Assembly (NCBI GenBank): GCA_958296445.1
Contig: OY282565.1
Location: 186,001-250,000, forward strand
DNA length: 64,000 bases
Reading direction: 5' to 3'
Origin: an uncultured Dehalococcoidia bacterium
GTDB lineage: Bacteria > Chloroflexota > Dehalococcoidia > Lucifugimonadales > UBA3495
Shown: one piece after another, positions 32,289 through 40,572 of the stretch
Position numbering within the stretch: the first letter of the stretch is position 1
How the letters are laid out: each line of letters opens with the position of its first letter
Notes under the pieces: generated by a model
What the model was told of the DNA's origin: nothing
The model's database searches: none
The model's input: only the letters and a program-made list of their open reading frames with translations
Made by a program: the position numbers and the translations under genes

Positions 32289-33362
32289 ATGGAGCATCTG
32301 TTTCACGCCGGGGACAATCTGGACGGGCTGGCCCGCCTTGCCGCGCTGGGCGTCAGGGTTGACTTGGTGTATATTGACCCGCCCTTTGCCACCAACAACG
32401 AATTTCTGATGGACGCCGACCGCGCAAGCGCCGTCAGCGGTTCGGGGCAACTGGCCTACGCCGACACCCTGCGGGGCAGCGGCTATCTGGAGCAACTGCG
32501 GCGGCGGCTGGAGGCCATCCGCAAGATTATGGCCGGGGACGGCTCCATATACGTCCATATAGACGTAAAGATGGAGCATCACGTCCGCTTTCTGATGGAT
32601 GATGTGTTTGGGCCGCGCAACTTTCGCAACAGCATTACCCGCGTCAAGTGCAACCCCAAGAACTTCAACCGCTATTCTTACGGCAACATTAAGGACACGA
32701 TTCTCTTTTATTCGGTGTCGGCTCATCGTATCAAGTGGCGTCCGCAGGGGGAGGCGCTTACCGATGCGGATGCGGAATCGCGCTACCCGCTGGTGGATGC
32801 CGCAGGCCGTCGCTACGCCACTACGCCGTTGCACGCCCCCGGTTCGACGCGCCATGGTCCCACCGGAGGCCCGTGGCGCGGGATGCCGCCGCCGCCCGGC
32901 CGCCACTGGCGTTATCCGCCGGAAATGCTGGACGCGCTGGACGCCGCCGGGCTGATTGCGTGGAGCGCGACGGGCAACCCGCGCAAGATAATCTACGCCG
33001 ACCAATCGGCGGGCAAGCTGCCGCAGGATGTATGGGTCTACAAAGACCCGCAACGCCCGGCCTATCCGACGCAGAAAAACGCGGCGATGCTGGAGCGCAT
33101 AATCCTGACGTCGTCGGAGCCGGGCGATACGGTGCTGGACTGCTACGCGGGCAGCGGCGCAACCCTGCTACAGGCGGCGCGGCTGGGCCGCCGCTTCGTC
33201 GGGATGGACAACGCTCCCGCAGCGCAGGCCGTCATCCGGCAACGACTGCGGGCGGCCGGGGTCGAGTGGCGGGTGGTTGGCGGCGTTGGCAGCGCTGGCG
33301 ATGCTGGTGATATTGGCGGTGTTGGCGTCGGCGGCGTTGGTGGTGTTGGCGAATTTGTGTAG
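32289..33362 (+). CDS. DNA methyltransferase (beta class, type II/III Mod-like), solitary
   Basis: About 357 residues. Motif IV DPPFATNN near residue 33 precedes the SAM motif LDCYAGSGATLLQAARLGRRFVGMD near residue 285. That is the beta-class order of N6-adenine or N4-cytosine methyltransferases; YPTQKNAAMLERII is the usual motif X region. The start at 32289 is preferred because ATG 32259 lies in a CATTCCCGCTTTCGCCGGAATG repeat. The last ~30 residues are Gly/Val-rich low complexity (GGVGVGGVGGVG), and the stop codon is inside a palindromic repeat. No restriction subunit adjoins, so it is solitary or a remnant. Confidence 0.85.
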   Translation: MEHLFHAGDNLDGLARLAALGVRVDLVYIDPPFATNNEFLMDADRASAVSGSGQLAYADTLRGSGYLEQLRRRLEAIRKIMAGDGSIYVHIDVKMEHHVRFLMDDVFGPRNFRNSITRVKCNPKNFNRYSYGNIKDTILFYSVSAHRIKWRPQGEALTDADAESRYPLVDAAGRRYATTPLHAPGSTRHGPTGGPWRGMPPPPGRHWRYPPEMLDALDAAGLIAWSATGNPRKIIYADQSAGKLPQDVWVYKDPQRPAYPTQKNAAMLERIILTSSEPGDTVLDCYAGSGATLLQAARLGRRFVGMDNAPAAQAVIRQRLRAAGVEWRVVGGVGSAGDAGDIGGVGVGGVGGVGEFV

Positions 33363-33447
33363 GGGCGCACAGCCGTGCGCCCGCGCCGCCGGGTTCCTGT
33401 TACGTTTCTGGAACCCCGGGACAGGGCGCACGGCTGTGCGCCCCTAC
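33359..33447. repeat. Dispersed palindromic repeat, family B (89 bp)
   Basis: Perfect 24-bp inverted arms GTAGGGGCGCACAGCC... (33359-33382) and its complement (33424-33447), each arm itself palindromic. Inside is a smaller GGGTTCC/GGAACCC hairpin. It supplies the TAG stop of the methyltransferase gene. Related palindromes are at 673, 55101 and 56474. Confidence 0.85.
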
Positions 33448-33496
33448 ATAGATCCCATAAATCCGAATGCTCGAAGATGTAATTTAGGAGCGCTTT

Positions 33497-34375
33497 ATGG
33501 CGGACGTTGGTATTTGCCTGCTTATGACGCAGCACGATTTTGACATTATTGGGCTGGCGCGGAAGGTTGAGGAGCTGGGGTTTGGGTCGTTGTGGGCGCC
33601 GGAGCATGGGGTGGTGCCGGCCGGTTTCAGCGTGGGCGCGGCGGGGGCCAGGGCCGGGGCGCCTAGCGCCTACGCCGACGGGCGCATCAACCGGATTATT
33701 GACCCGCTGGTGTATCTGGCGGCGGCGGCGGCGGCCACTACAGCGGTCAAGCTGGGGACGGGCATCTGCCTAGTGCCGGAGCGCAACCCCATCCGGCTGG
33801 CTAAGGAGGTGGCGACGCTGGATTTGATTTCCGGCGGGCGGTTCCTGTTCGGCATCGGGGCCGGATGGCTACAGGGCGAGGCGGAAATTCTGGGCGCCGA
33901 TTTTCCCCGGCGATGGGCCCAGACGCGGGAGTACGTCAACGCGATGAAGGAGCTTTGGACGGCCCCGGCGCCGGAGTTTCACGGCCATTGGGTAGATTTC
34001 CCGCCGCTAATCTGCGACCCCAAGCCGGTGCAGCAGCCCCACCCGCCGGTGCTGGTGGGCGGCGAGCTGCGGCGGGCGGCGCAACGGGTGGCCGATTACG
34101 GCGACGGCTGGCTGCCCCGCGCCCGCAGCACCTCGGCGTACAGCGACCCGGCCAAGCTGCCCGAGGCCCGCCGCCACATCGAAAGCCTCTACCGCGCCAA
34201 CGGACGCAACCCGGCGTCCCTCAACATCACGATGTGGGATGCGCCCCCCGACCGCCACCAGAACCGCCGCTTTTTCGACGCCGGCGCCAACCACATAGTC
34301 CACCTGCTAACCACCCGCGACGAGCGCTCCACCCTAGCCGACCTGGAGCGCGTGGCGGAGGCGGCGCTGGATTAG
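33497..34375 (+). CDS. LLM-class F420-dependent oxidoreductase
   Basis: A 292-residue luciferase-like protein with TAGGAG before its ATG. It begins MADVGICLLMTQHDFDIIGLARKVEELGFGSLWAPEHGVVP and has VKLGTGICLVPERNPIRLAKEVATLDLISGGRFLFGIGAGWL, HWVDFPPLICDPKPVQQPHPPVLVGGE and YGDGWLPRA. This order matches the TIGR03619-type F420-dependent group that acts on small organic substrates. No partner gene is near. The gap upstream has a family-B repeat; downstream is a family-A repeat. Confidence 0.87.
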   Translation: MADVGICLLMTQHDFDIIGLARKVEELGFGSLWAPEHGVVPAGFSVGAAGARAGAPSAYADGRINRIIDPLVYLAAAAAATTAVKLGTGICLVPERNPIRLAKEVATLDLISGGRFLFGIGAGWLQGEAEILGADFPRRWAQTREYVNAMKELWTAPAPEFHGHWVDFPPLICDPKPVQQPHPPVLVGGELRRAAQRVADYGDGWLPRARSTSAYSDPAKLPEARRHIESLYRANGRNPASLNITMWDAPPDRHQNRRFFDAGANHIVHLLTTRDERSTLADLERVAEAALD

Positions 34376-34411
34376 GGGTGGTGGCGCAGTTTCGCCGTTG
34401 GCACTCTGCCC

Positions 34412-34663
34412 TTTTGTCATTCTAAGCGTCGCGCTTCCATACGCTGCCCAATGTGCTTGCCCTTTTGTACCCTGTCATTTGTCACCCTGGGCGCCCCCCT
34501 GTCACCCTGAGCGCCCCCCTGTCACCCTGAGCGCAGCGAAGGGCCTCGCAGGCGTGGGGTGAGATTCTTCGCTGCGCTCAGAATGACAGAAAAGGCTCAG
34601 AATGACAGAAAAGGCGGAAAATGACAGCGGCGGAGAATGACAGACGGCGGAGAATGACAGACG
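34412..34663. repeat. Dispersed palindromic repeat, family A, expanded copy
   Basis: Three iterations of GTCACCCTGAGCGCCCCC, the core AGCGCAGCGAAGGGCCTCGC...TTCTTCGCTGCGCTCAGAATGACAG, then several AGAATGACAGACGGCGG units. The ends lack the AATTTCGC signature. The 34376-34676 gap holds this and no gene. Confidence 0.75.
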
Positions 34664-34676
34664 GCAAACTATGTGG

Positions 34677-35051
34677 TCAACTCTGCCGCGGTTGCCTCTG
34701 GAGTGCTATTCGGAGAAGCTCTTGGGCGTAGTTACGGCCTTGGCCGATGTAGTCTTGAAATTCCTCCTCGCTCAGAATATCGTGGTAGAAATGGTCGTGC
34801 AGCTTGGTTTGCGCGTCTTGATAGTTGTCGAATCTTGTGGGTGGCAGGTTGCGGGCTAGGTTCCGCCGGGCATTGTTGCTGAGGTTTCGTCTCGAATTTC
34901 CTGTGTCAATATGGCCGATTGATTCGATGGCGTTGACGATGGCCCCCCATACTATTTCGGCGGCTTCGTTGTTGAAACCGCCGTTTTGGAGAGACGCGGC
35001 GGTTTGCAAGTATCTTACGGCCAGTTCGATATGCCTGGCTGCCTGGGCCAT
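34677..35051 (-). CDS. HEPN/PaREP1-like small helical protein, module 1 gene B
   Basis: 124 residues, all predicted helical: MAQAARHIELAVRYLQTAAS, GGFNNEAAEIVWGAIVNAIESI, RRNLARNLPP, LHDHFYHDIL. The layout resembles PaREP1/HEPN proteins (two antiparallel helix pairs with 'WGA..NAI' in helix 2). The start lies two bases after the stop of gene A (stop TAA, TT, ATG), so the two are translationally coupled. Near-identical to gene B of module 2. A HEPN-type RNase or a structural partner are both possible; catalytic R-x4-6-H is not clearly seen. Confidence 0.55.
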   Translation of the reverse strand: MAQAARHIELAVRYLQTAASLQNGGFNNEAAEIVWGAIVNAIESIGHIDTGNSRRNLSNNARRNLARNLPPTRFDNYQDAQTKLHDHFYHDILSEEEFQDYIGQGRNYAQELLRIALQRQPRQS

Positions 35052-35053
35052 AA

Positions 35054-35440
35054 TTATGCCTCCGGCATTCTGGACTGGAGCAGGTCCAGGTCGTCGCTGG
35101 TGTTGGCGATGGCTAGGGGGAATTCGTTGAATTGCCAAGCGAATTCGGGGTCTTCCGTCCAGTTCGCGCCCTCCGAGTGCTCCAGCATGGTGATGCCGAA
35201 ATTCAGCGCGCCGTTGTAGTGGCCGAAACGGTTGTCTTGGTCCAGCGCCTTGGCGAATTGCTTGGCTTCCTCCCGGTTGGCGCAGGGGTAGCCCATCCGG
35301 GCGGCCAAATCCTGGAATGCAGACATTATGGCCTCTCCCAGCAGGCGGGCGCAGGTGATGTCGTCGCCGCTCTGGTAGGCGGCTTCGGCTTGCTGTACTA
35401 GGTTGCGGGCGGTTTTTAGGGTGGTGGCGGGCGTGGTCAT
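35054..35440 (-). CDS. HEPN/PaREP1-like small helical protein, module 1 gene A
   Basis: 128 residues: MTTPATTLKTARNLVQQAEAAYQSGDDITCARLLGEAIMSAFQDLAA, then an acidic segment ANWTEDPEFAWQFNEFPLAI. The first ~60 residues have the GD...A..LL.EA...A pattern of PaREP1/HEPN proteins. It is transcribed first in a two-gene module that recurs immediately upstream as module 2. It lies next to an MmeI-like restriction-modification gene, so a defence link is possible. The function is unknown. Confidence 0.55.
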   Translation of the reverse strand: MTTPATTLKTARNLVQQAEAAYQSGDDITCARLLGEAIMSAFQDLAARMGYPCANREEAKQFAKALDQDNRFGHYNGALNFGITMLEHSEGANWTEDPEFAWQFNEFPLAIANTSDDLDLLQSRMPEA

Positions 35441-35509
35441 TTTGCTTCTCCCTAATCGTTGATTGCGGCGGGAATGACGGAACGGTGGGTAACAAAATAT
35501 GTAGTTCCC

Positions 35510-35884
35510 TTAGTTTTCCTGCGGTTGTCTCTGGAGTGCTATTTGGAGCAGTTGTTGGGCGTAGTCGCGCCCGTAGGTGATGCGACGCCGGAAATCCGCC
35601 TCGTTGAGAATGTCGTGGTAGAAGTGGTCGTGCAGCTTGCTCTGGGCGTCTTGATATTGTTGTATCGTGGTGGGCGGCAGATTGCGGGCCAGGTTCCGCC
35701 GGGCATTGTTGCTGAGGTTTCGTCTCGAATTTCCCGTATCAATATGGCCGATTGATTCGATGGCGTTGGTGATGGCCCCCCATACCATTTCGGCGGCTTC
35801 GTTGCTGAAGCCGCCGCTTTGGAGAGAATCGGCGGTTTGCAAGTACCTTACGGCCAGTTCGATGTGCCTGGCTGCCTGGGCCAT
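35510..35884 (-). CDS. HEPN/PaREP1-like small helical protein, module 2 gene B
   Basis: 124 residues, closely similar to module 1 gene B (MAQAARHIELAVRYLQTAD, GGFSNEAAEMVWGAITNAIESIGHIDTGNS). The variation is concentrated in the C-terminal third (EADFRRRITYGRDYAQQ against EEEFQDYIGQGRNYAQE). It starts two bases after gene A. The conservation of the first 75 residues against the changing tail may reflect selection at a partner interface, or simply a recent duplication. Confidence 0.55.
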   Translation of the reverse strand: MAQAARHIELAVRYLQTADSLQSGGFSNEAAEMVWGAITNAIESIGHIDTGNSRRNLSNNARRNLARNLPPTTIQQYQDAQSKLHDHFYHDILNEADFRRRITYGRDYAQQLLQIALQRQPQEN

Positions 35885-35886
35885 AA

Positions 35887-36276
35887 TTATGCCTCCAGGA
35901 TTCTGGCCTGGAGCCAGTCTAGGGTGTCGTGGGTGGCGGAAATTGCCATGGGGAATTCGTTGAATTGCCAGGCGAATTCGGGGTCTTCCGTCCAGTCCGC
36001 CCCTTCCGAGTGTTCCAGCATGGCGATGCCAAAGTCAAGGTTGATGAGGTAGTGGGTGCGGAGTTGGTTGGCATCGTCCATCGCTTTGGCGAACTGCTTG
36101 GCTTCCTCGGGGTTGGCGCAGGGGTGGCCTAGCTGGGCGGCCAGCTCTTGGAAGGCGGACATTGTGGCTTCCCATAGCAGGCGGGCGCAGGTGATGTCGT
36201 CGCCGCTCTGGTAGGCGGCTTCGGCTTGTTGCACTAGGTTGCGGGCGGTTTTTAGGGTGGTGGCGGGCGTGGTCAT
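35887..36276 (-). CDS. HEPN/PaREP1-like small helical protein, module 2 gene A
   Basis: 129 residues, closely related to module 1 gene A over the first 45 residues and diverging in the middle (AMDDANQLRTHYLINLDFGI against ALDQDNRFGHYNGALNFGI). The acidic WTEDPEFAWQFNEFP block is kept. It is transcribed upstream of module 2 gene B. The upstream leaders of both modules share TTGCTTCTCCCT before the start codons (plus-strand reading), so the whole ~0.83-kb unit is a tandem duplication. Confidence 0.55.
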   Translation of the reverse strand: MTTPATTLKTARNLVQQAEAAYQSGDDITCARLLWEATMSAFQELAAQLGHPCANPEEAKQFAKAMDDANQLRTHYLINLDFGIAMLEHSEGADWTEDPEFAWQFNEFPMAISATHDTLDWLQARILEA

Positions 36277-36322
36277 TTTGCTTCTCCCTGTCGTTTGATG
36301 GCGGCGGGGGCGGTTTGCGCGG

Positions 36323-39028
36323 TTATTTGCTGCGGGACAGGTTCAGGGACAGCAGACGCTCTAGGATGGCCGCGTCGCTAGTGTCGGCGGGCCAGCCGTA
36401 GGCCGCGGCTACGGCGGCGTCCAGCGCGTTATGCGCGTTGTCCAGCCAAGTGGGGCGCCGGTTGTACAGGCCGGTCAGCGTCCGGTTTTTCAACTGCGGT
36501 TCCGGGACGCCGGACGGGTTCAGCCAGCCATCCCGCAGTTCGTTCAGCCGGACGGCGGCCTCAGCGATGGCGGCCCGTTGCGCTTCGTCCGCTTCGGGAA
36601 ACGGGAAAGTCTCAAAACAGGTGGTTGGGGTGTAGCGAAAACCGGATTCCGCCTCACGCAGTTGCGTTCCCATAGCCCGCGCCCAAAGCTCGTGAACGCG
36701 GGAATGCAGGATGCCGAAAAAGTAATCATCGTCACTGGCAAACACGACCAGCGCGTTGTCGGGCATTATACTGCTGTCAAGCCAAGTGAATATACGATGT
36801 TTGCTTACCCGCCCGGTAGCCAAGTATCTGTTCGTACTTGTCAGTGCGTTGCGGAGCTCGATGCTTGGCAATTGATAAAGCCACCAATTTTCGCGAGCCC
36901 GTTGGATTTTGTTCTGCGTCCGAGCCGGTAGTACACGAGCGCGGACGTATTCAAAGGGCAACTCATAAAGAGCTGCTTCTTCAAATGTCATATCCACTCC
37001 AAAATCAACGGTGTAAACACCTCTAGGATGGTGCATCAAGTCCCTAGCATTTCGGTAGGGCTTTAACACGTCGCTATTGGGTTTTCCGTGCGGATTAGGA
37101 GCGGTGAGCATTTCTTCGGCTTCAGTCTGCGAAACATCAAAGTCACCAACTCGATTGAACCCTTGGAAAGCTATTCCTGCGTTTTCCTGCAAAGCGCGAA
37201 AATTCGTTAAATCAACATCAGCCCTTAATGCTGGGCTGATTTGACCAGCACAAGAAACGCCATTCAGAGTTCTTTCGGTTTCACTACCATCGTCGAACCC
37301 AACGATAGAGATGTGTACCATCGCACCATTTAGCATCCATTCTCTATCTTGGTATGCCATGAAAATGTCGCCTGATTCCTTGATTCTCTGCAAAACCTGC
37401 CGATTAACACCGCCGCGAATTCCTTGAGTTGCCAAAAGGCCAGCCCGTTTCGCCTTTCCTGTGGCAATCTGATTTCTAGCCTTTTCAAACCAATAGCAAC
37501 ACAAGTCTGCACTATTTCGGACGCGCCCGCTATAGACATTGAAAATAGCGGTTACTAATTCGTCTCCCAGATTCCTACGCATCATCTTTCCGCCCAGAAA
37601 GGGCGGGTTGCCGATGATGAACTCGGCGGCGGGCCATTCGGTTTCCGACGGGTTGGCGGTGTTGCCGCCGGACAGGATGGCGTCGGTCTGGCGGATGGTG
37701 TCCATCGGGGCCAGAATGGGGGTTTGGCGGTAGTGTATGCCGTTGGTCTGGTGCCACTGGATATAGCCGATCCAAAGGGCGGTGCGGGCCAGTTCGGCGG
37801 CGTAGGGGTTGATTTCCAGCCCCAACATCTGGCCGGGCTTGACCGCCGGATACATTTCGTCCCAGCCTTGGGCGTCATTGAAGTCAATAACCAGCTTTTC
37901 CAGATCCAGCAGGGAGCGCAGGGCGATGTAGAGGAAGTTGCCGCTGCCGCAGGCGGGGTCGAGGACGGTCACCGAGGCCAGCCGCCGTTGGAACGCCTGT
38001 AGCGTTTCGCGGGCCGCCGCGCCGTCGCCGCCGGCTATCAGGGCGTCGGCTTCCTGCTTGGCGGCGTGCCACTCGCGGCGCAGCGGGGCCATCACCACCG
38101 GCTCCACGACCAGCTCGATGTCGGCGGCGCCGGTGTAGTGGGCGCCGAGCTGGGAGCGTTTGGAGGCGTCCAGCGCCCGCTCAAACAGGGTGCCGAAAAT
38201 GGACGGCTCAATGTTGCGCCAATCCCTTTGCACGGCGTCATAGAGCCGCAGCAACGCGGTGTCGCTGAACTCGACGGTATTGGCCGCGCTGAACAGGTCG
38301 CCGTTGAAGTAGCTTACCCGGTCAACGCCGAACAAGCCGCCTTCGGCCATTTGGCCGAACAATCCGCGCACGGCCTGGTCAAAGGTCTGCGGGTCGCGGT
38401 TGTATTCTTGGACGATGCGGGTAAACAGGCTGTTGGGCAGTAATCCGGCGTCTTCGGCATAGAGGCAGAAAATGATTTGGTTCAGGTAGCGGGCCAGCCT
38501 TTCCGGGTTGACGCTGCCGGATTCGATGTCTTCGACGATTCTGCCGAGGAGCTGGGCGGTTTCTTTAGTGACGTCGTCCCGGGACTGATTGGGGCGGAAA
38601 CCGTCCGGGGCGTGAAAGGCCCGCCGCAACAAATCCAGCTTTTCCGGCTGCTCCAGTTCCGGCACTTGGATGGTGTGGCGGACGGTTTCCATACCGGGGA
38701 AATTGGTTTGTATGCGTATTGTTCTGAAGGATGACACGATGAGCAGCGGGGGCGTTTTCAGGTAGAGCTGATAGCGGAGCAACTGGTTCATTGCCGCGTC
38801 GAGGTCGGCGTCGTCGCCCTTGAATTCCCAGCCGAAACGCCCCTCGAGGTAGGCGTCGGCGAACCCGCCCGGCACCCACTTCTCAAAGGTGAAAGCGGCT
38901 GGGTTGCGGTAGGCCACGGGGGTTTTATGCCCAACTAGGGCGCAGACGTCGAGGAACATCTCTTGGGACGCCTGCTTTTCTCCGAAGCTGACGCTGCGCC
39001 ATTTGGCGACGAACTCTGTGGGCGTCAT
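36323..39028 (-). CDS. MmeI-like type IIL restriction-modification enzyme
   Basis: 901 residues, the size of single-chain type IIL enzymes. The N-terminal nuclease is D58-x9-E68-F-K70 (GGFADAY...FGWEFKG), exactly the MmeI spacing, followed by LIVSSFRTIRIQTNF. A helical spacer leads to the methyltransferase with motif I DPACGSGNF (357-365) and motif IV NPPF (474-477), typical of N6-adenine methylation. The C-terminal part contains a target-recognition region ending FETFPFPEAD near residue 815. One polypeptide cuts and modifies one strand of an asymmetric site. The reading frame is intact. It lies beside the duplicated helical modules. Confidence 0.87.
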   Translation of the reverse strand: MTPTEFVAKWRSVSFGEKQASQEMFLDVCALVGHKTPVAYRNPAAFTFEKWVPGGFADAYLEGRFGWEFKGDDADLDAAMNQLLRYQLYLKTPPLLIVSSFRTIRIQTNFPGMETVRHTIQVPELEQPEKLDLLRRAFHAPDGFRPNQSRDDVTKETAQLLGRIVEDIESGSVNPERLARYLNQIIFCLYAEDAGLLPNSLFTRIVQEYNRDPQTFDQAVRGLFGQMAEGGLFGVDRVSYFNGDLFSAANTVEFSDTALLRLYDAVQRDWRNIEPSIFGTLFERALDASKRSQLGAHYTGAADIELVVEPVVMAPLRREWHAAKQEADALIAGGDGAAARETLQAFQRRLASVTVLDPACGSGNFLYIALRSLLDLEKLVIDFNDAQGWDEMYPAVKPGQMLGLEINPYAAELARTALWIGYIQWHQTNGIHYRQTPILAPMDTIRQTDAILSGGNTANPSETEWPAAEFIIGNPPFLGGKMMRRNLGDELVTAIFNVYSGRVRNSADLCCYWFEKARNQIATGKAKRAGLLATQGIRGGVNRQVLQRIKESGDIFMAYQDREWMLNGAMVHISIVGFDDGSETERTLNGVSCAGQISPALRADVDLTNFRALQENAGIAFQGFNRVGDFDVSQTEAEEMLTAPNPHGKPNSDVLKPYRNARDLMHHPRGVYTVDFGVDMTFEEAALYELPFEYVRARVLPARTQNKIQRARENWWLYQLPSIELRNALTSTNRYLATGRVSKHRIFTWLDSSIMPDNALVVFASDDDYFFGILHSRVHELWARAMGTQLREAESGFRYTPTTCFETFPFPEADEAQRAAIAEAAVRLNELRDGWLNPSGVPEPQLKNRTLTGLYNRRPTWLDNAHNALDAAVAAAYGWPADTSDAAILERLLSLNLSRSK

Positions 39029-39073
39029 TTCCGCCTAACCTTGAATAAGACTTTGCGGGCCGGGTGTGTTCTA

Positions 39074-39341
39074 TTTTGTCACACTGAGCGCCCCCTTTGT
39101 CACACTGAGCGCCCCCTCTGTCACCCTGAGCGCCCCCCTTTGTCACCCTGAGCGCAGCGAAGGGCCTCGCCAGCGTGGAGTGAGATTCTTCGCTGCGCTC
39201 AGAATGACAGACGGCCAGAATGACAGGTAGCTTGCTTAGAATGACAGACGGCCAGAATGACAGGTAGCTTGCTTAGAATGACAGACGGCCAGAATGACAG
39301 GTAGCTTGCTCAGAATGACAGACGGCCAGAATGACAGACGG
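39074..39341. repeat. Dispersed palindromic repeat, family A, with 37-bp tandem expansion
   Basis: Iterated GTCACACTGAGCGCCCCC, the family core, then three tandem units of about 37 bases built from AGAATGACAGACGGCC and AGAATGACAGGTAGCTTGCT. The 39029-39356 gap holds this repeat and no gene. Confidence 0.8.
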
Positions 39342-39356
39342 CGGCCCCGGGGCGTT

Positions 39357-39926
39357 CTATGGCTGCCCGCCCCGGAGGTGGCGGGCGAACTCGAAGCGGT
39401 TTTCCAGCAGGCCGATGTCCATTGCGAAGGATGGGGGGCCGACGGCTTCGACTTTGGAGTGGATTACCGACAGGGCGGGGCGTTCTGCGGCGGCGGCGTA
39501 GGCTTCCTCGACGGCCTCTACCGTGTCGGCCCGGGTGACGTGGCGGATGCCGGATTCGCGGGCCACGCCGGCCAGGTCGGTGCCGGTGGTAGTGGCCGAG
39601 GGAAAGCCGCCGACGGACAGCAGGCTTTCGTTGTCGAATATGATATGGGTAAGGTTGGGCGGGCGGTAGCGGGCCATCGTGCTGAGGGTTCCCAGATTCA
39701 TCAGCAACGAAGCGTCGCCGTCCAGCACGGTCACCGGCCGCTCCGGTAGCGACAGAGCCAGCCCCAGCCCCATAGACGAGGCCAGGCCCATCCCATGCTC
39801 CAAGTAAAAGAAGTTGGGGCGGTGTCCGAGGTTGTACAGCTCGACGGCCACCGCGCCCATAATGGTGACCACTATCTGCTCTTTCAGGCGGGGGTAGATG
39901 GCCCGCAGCGCGTCTTCCCGCAGCAT
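39357..39926 (-). CDS. ComE-like TPP-binding subunit (sulfopyruvate/phosphonopyruvate decarboxylase type), duplicate
   Basis: A 189-residue C-terminal TPP domain: HGMGLASSMGLGLALSLP, then GDASLLMNLGTLSTMARYRPPNLTHIIFDNES, the GDG...DN-type TPP/Mg site. It starts MLREDALRAI with GGAGG upstream. It is a near copy of the gene at 40.0 kb. The DNA just upstream still encodes RELMWEE-stop, the 3' end of a ComD gene, so this copy arose by duplicating the comD end plus comE. Without its own alpha subunit it would have to share the single ComD. Confidence 0.8.
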   Translation of the reverse strand: MLREDALRAIYPRLKEQIVVTIMGAVAVELYNLGHRPNFFYLEHGMGLASSMGLGLALSLPERPVTVLDGDASLLMNLGTLSTMARYRPPNLTHIIFDNESLLSVGGFPSATTTGTDLAGVARESGIRHVTRADTVEAVEEAYAAAAERPALSVIHSKVEAVGPPSFAMDIGLLENRFEFARHLRGGQP

Positions 39927-39928
39927 TG

Positions 39929-39952
39929 TTATTCCTCCCACATCAGTTCGCG
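39929..39952 (-). pseudogene. Remnant of the 3' end of a comD-like gene
   Basis: Reading on the minus strand gives RELMWEE and a stop, two bases before the duplicate comE start, matching the end of the intact comD (40573-). Homology ends at 39952. It marks one end of the duplication. Confidence 0.75.
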
Positions 39953-40000
39953 CCATATATCCGCATAGCCCCGAACAAAACCCGGCGGCCCCGGCGCGTT

Positions 40001-40570
40001 TTATGGCTGCCCGCCCTGCAAATGGCGGGCGAACCCGAAGCGTACTTCCAGCAGGCCGATGCCCATAACGTGAAAGTCCGGGCCGACGGCTTCGACTTTG
40101 GAGTGGATTACCGACAAGGCGGGGCGTTCTGCGGCGGCGGCGTAGGCTTCCTCGACGGCCTCAACCGTGTCGGCCTTAGTTACGTGGCGGATGCCGGACT
40201 CGCGGGCCACGCCGGCCAGGTCGGTGCCGTCGCTGGTGGCCGAGGGAAAGCCGCCGGGCGACAGCAGGCTTTCGTTGTCGAATATGATATGGGTAAGGTT
40301 GGGCGGGCCGTAGCGGGCCATAGTGCTGAGGGTTCCCAGATTCATCAGCAACGAAGCGTCGCCCTCCAGGATGGTCACCGGCCGTTCCGGGAGCGACAAG
40401 GCCAGCCCCAAGCCCATAGACGAGGCTAGGCCCATCCCATGCTCCAAGTAAAAGAAGTTGGGCCGGTGTCCGAGGTTGTACAGTTCGATAGCAACCGTGC
40501 CCAAACTGGTGACTACTATCTGCTTTTTCAGGCGGGGATAGATGGCCCGCAGCGCGTCTTCCTGTAGCAT
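40001..40570 (-). CDS. comE: ComE-like TPP-binding decarboxylase beta subunit
   Basis: 189 residues with the TPP site EGDASLLMNLGTLST...NLTHIIFDNES and GGFPSATSDGTDL. It starts two bases after the ComD stop (GAGGAA-TAG-CA-ATG), so both subunits are coupled. Split alpha/beta enzymes of this kind are sulfopyruvate decarboxylases (coenzyme M or sulfonate metabolism) or phosphonopyruvate decarboxylases; the two cannot be told apart from sequence alone. The duplicate lies directly downstream. Confidence 0.8.
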   Translation of the reverse strand: MLQEDALRAIYPRLKKQIVVTSLGTVAIELYNLGHRPNFFYLEHGMGLASSMGLGLALSLPERPVTILEGDASLLMNLGTLSTMARYGPPNLTHIIFDNESLLSPGGFPSATSDGTDLAGVARESGIRHVTKADTVEAVEEAYAAAAERPALSVIHSKVEAVGPDFHVMGIGLLEVRFGFARHLQGGQP

Positions 40571-40572
40571 TG

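Noticed and set aside
39205..39341. Tandem 37-bp repeats considered as a CRISPR array
   Set aside because: The units are contiguous without unique spacers and are part of the family-A repeat; no cas genes are in the window.
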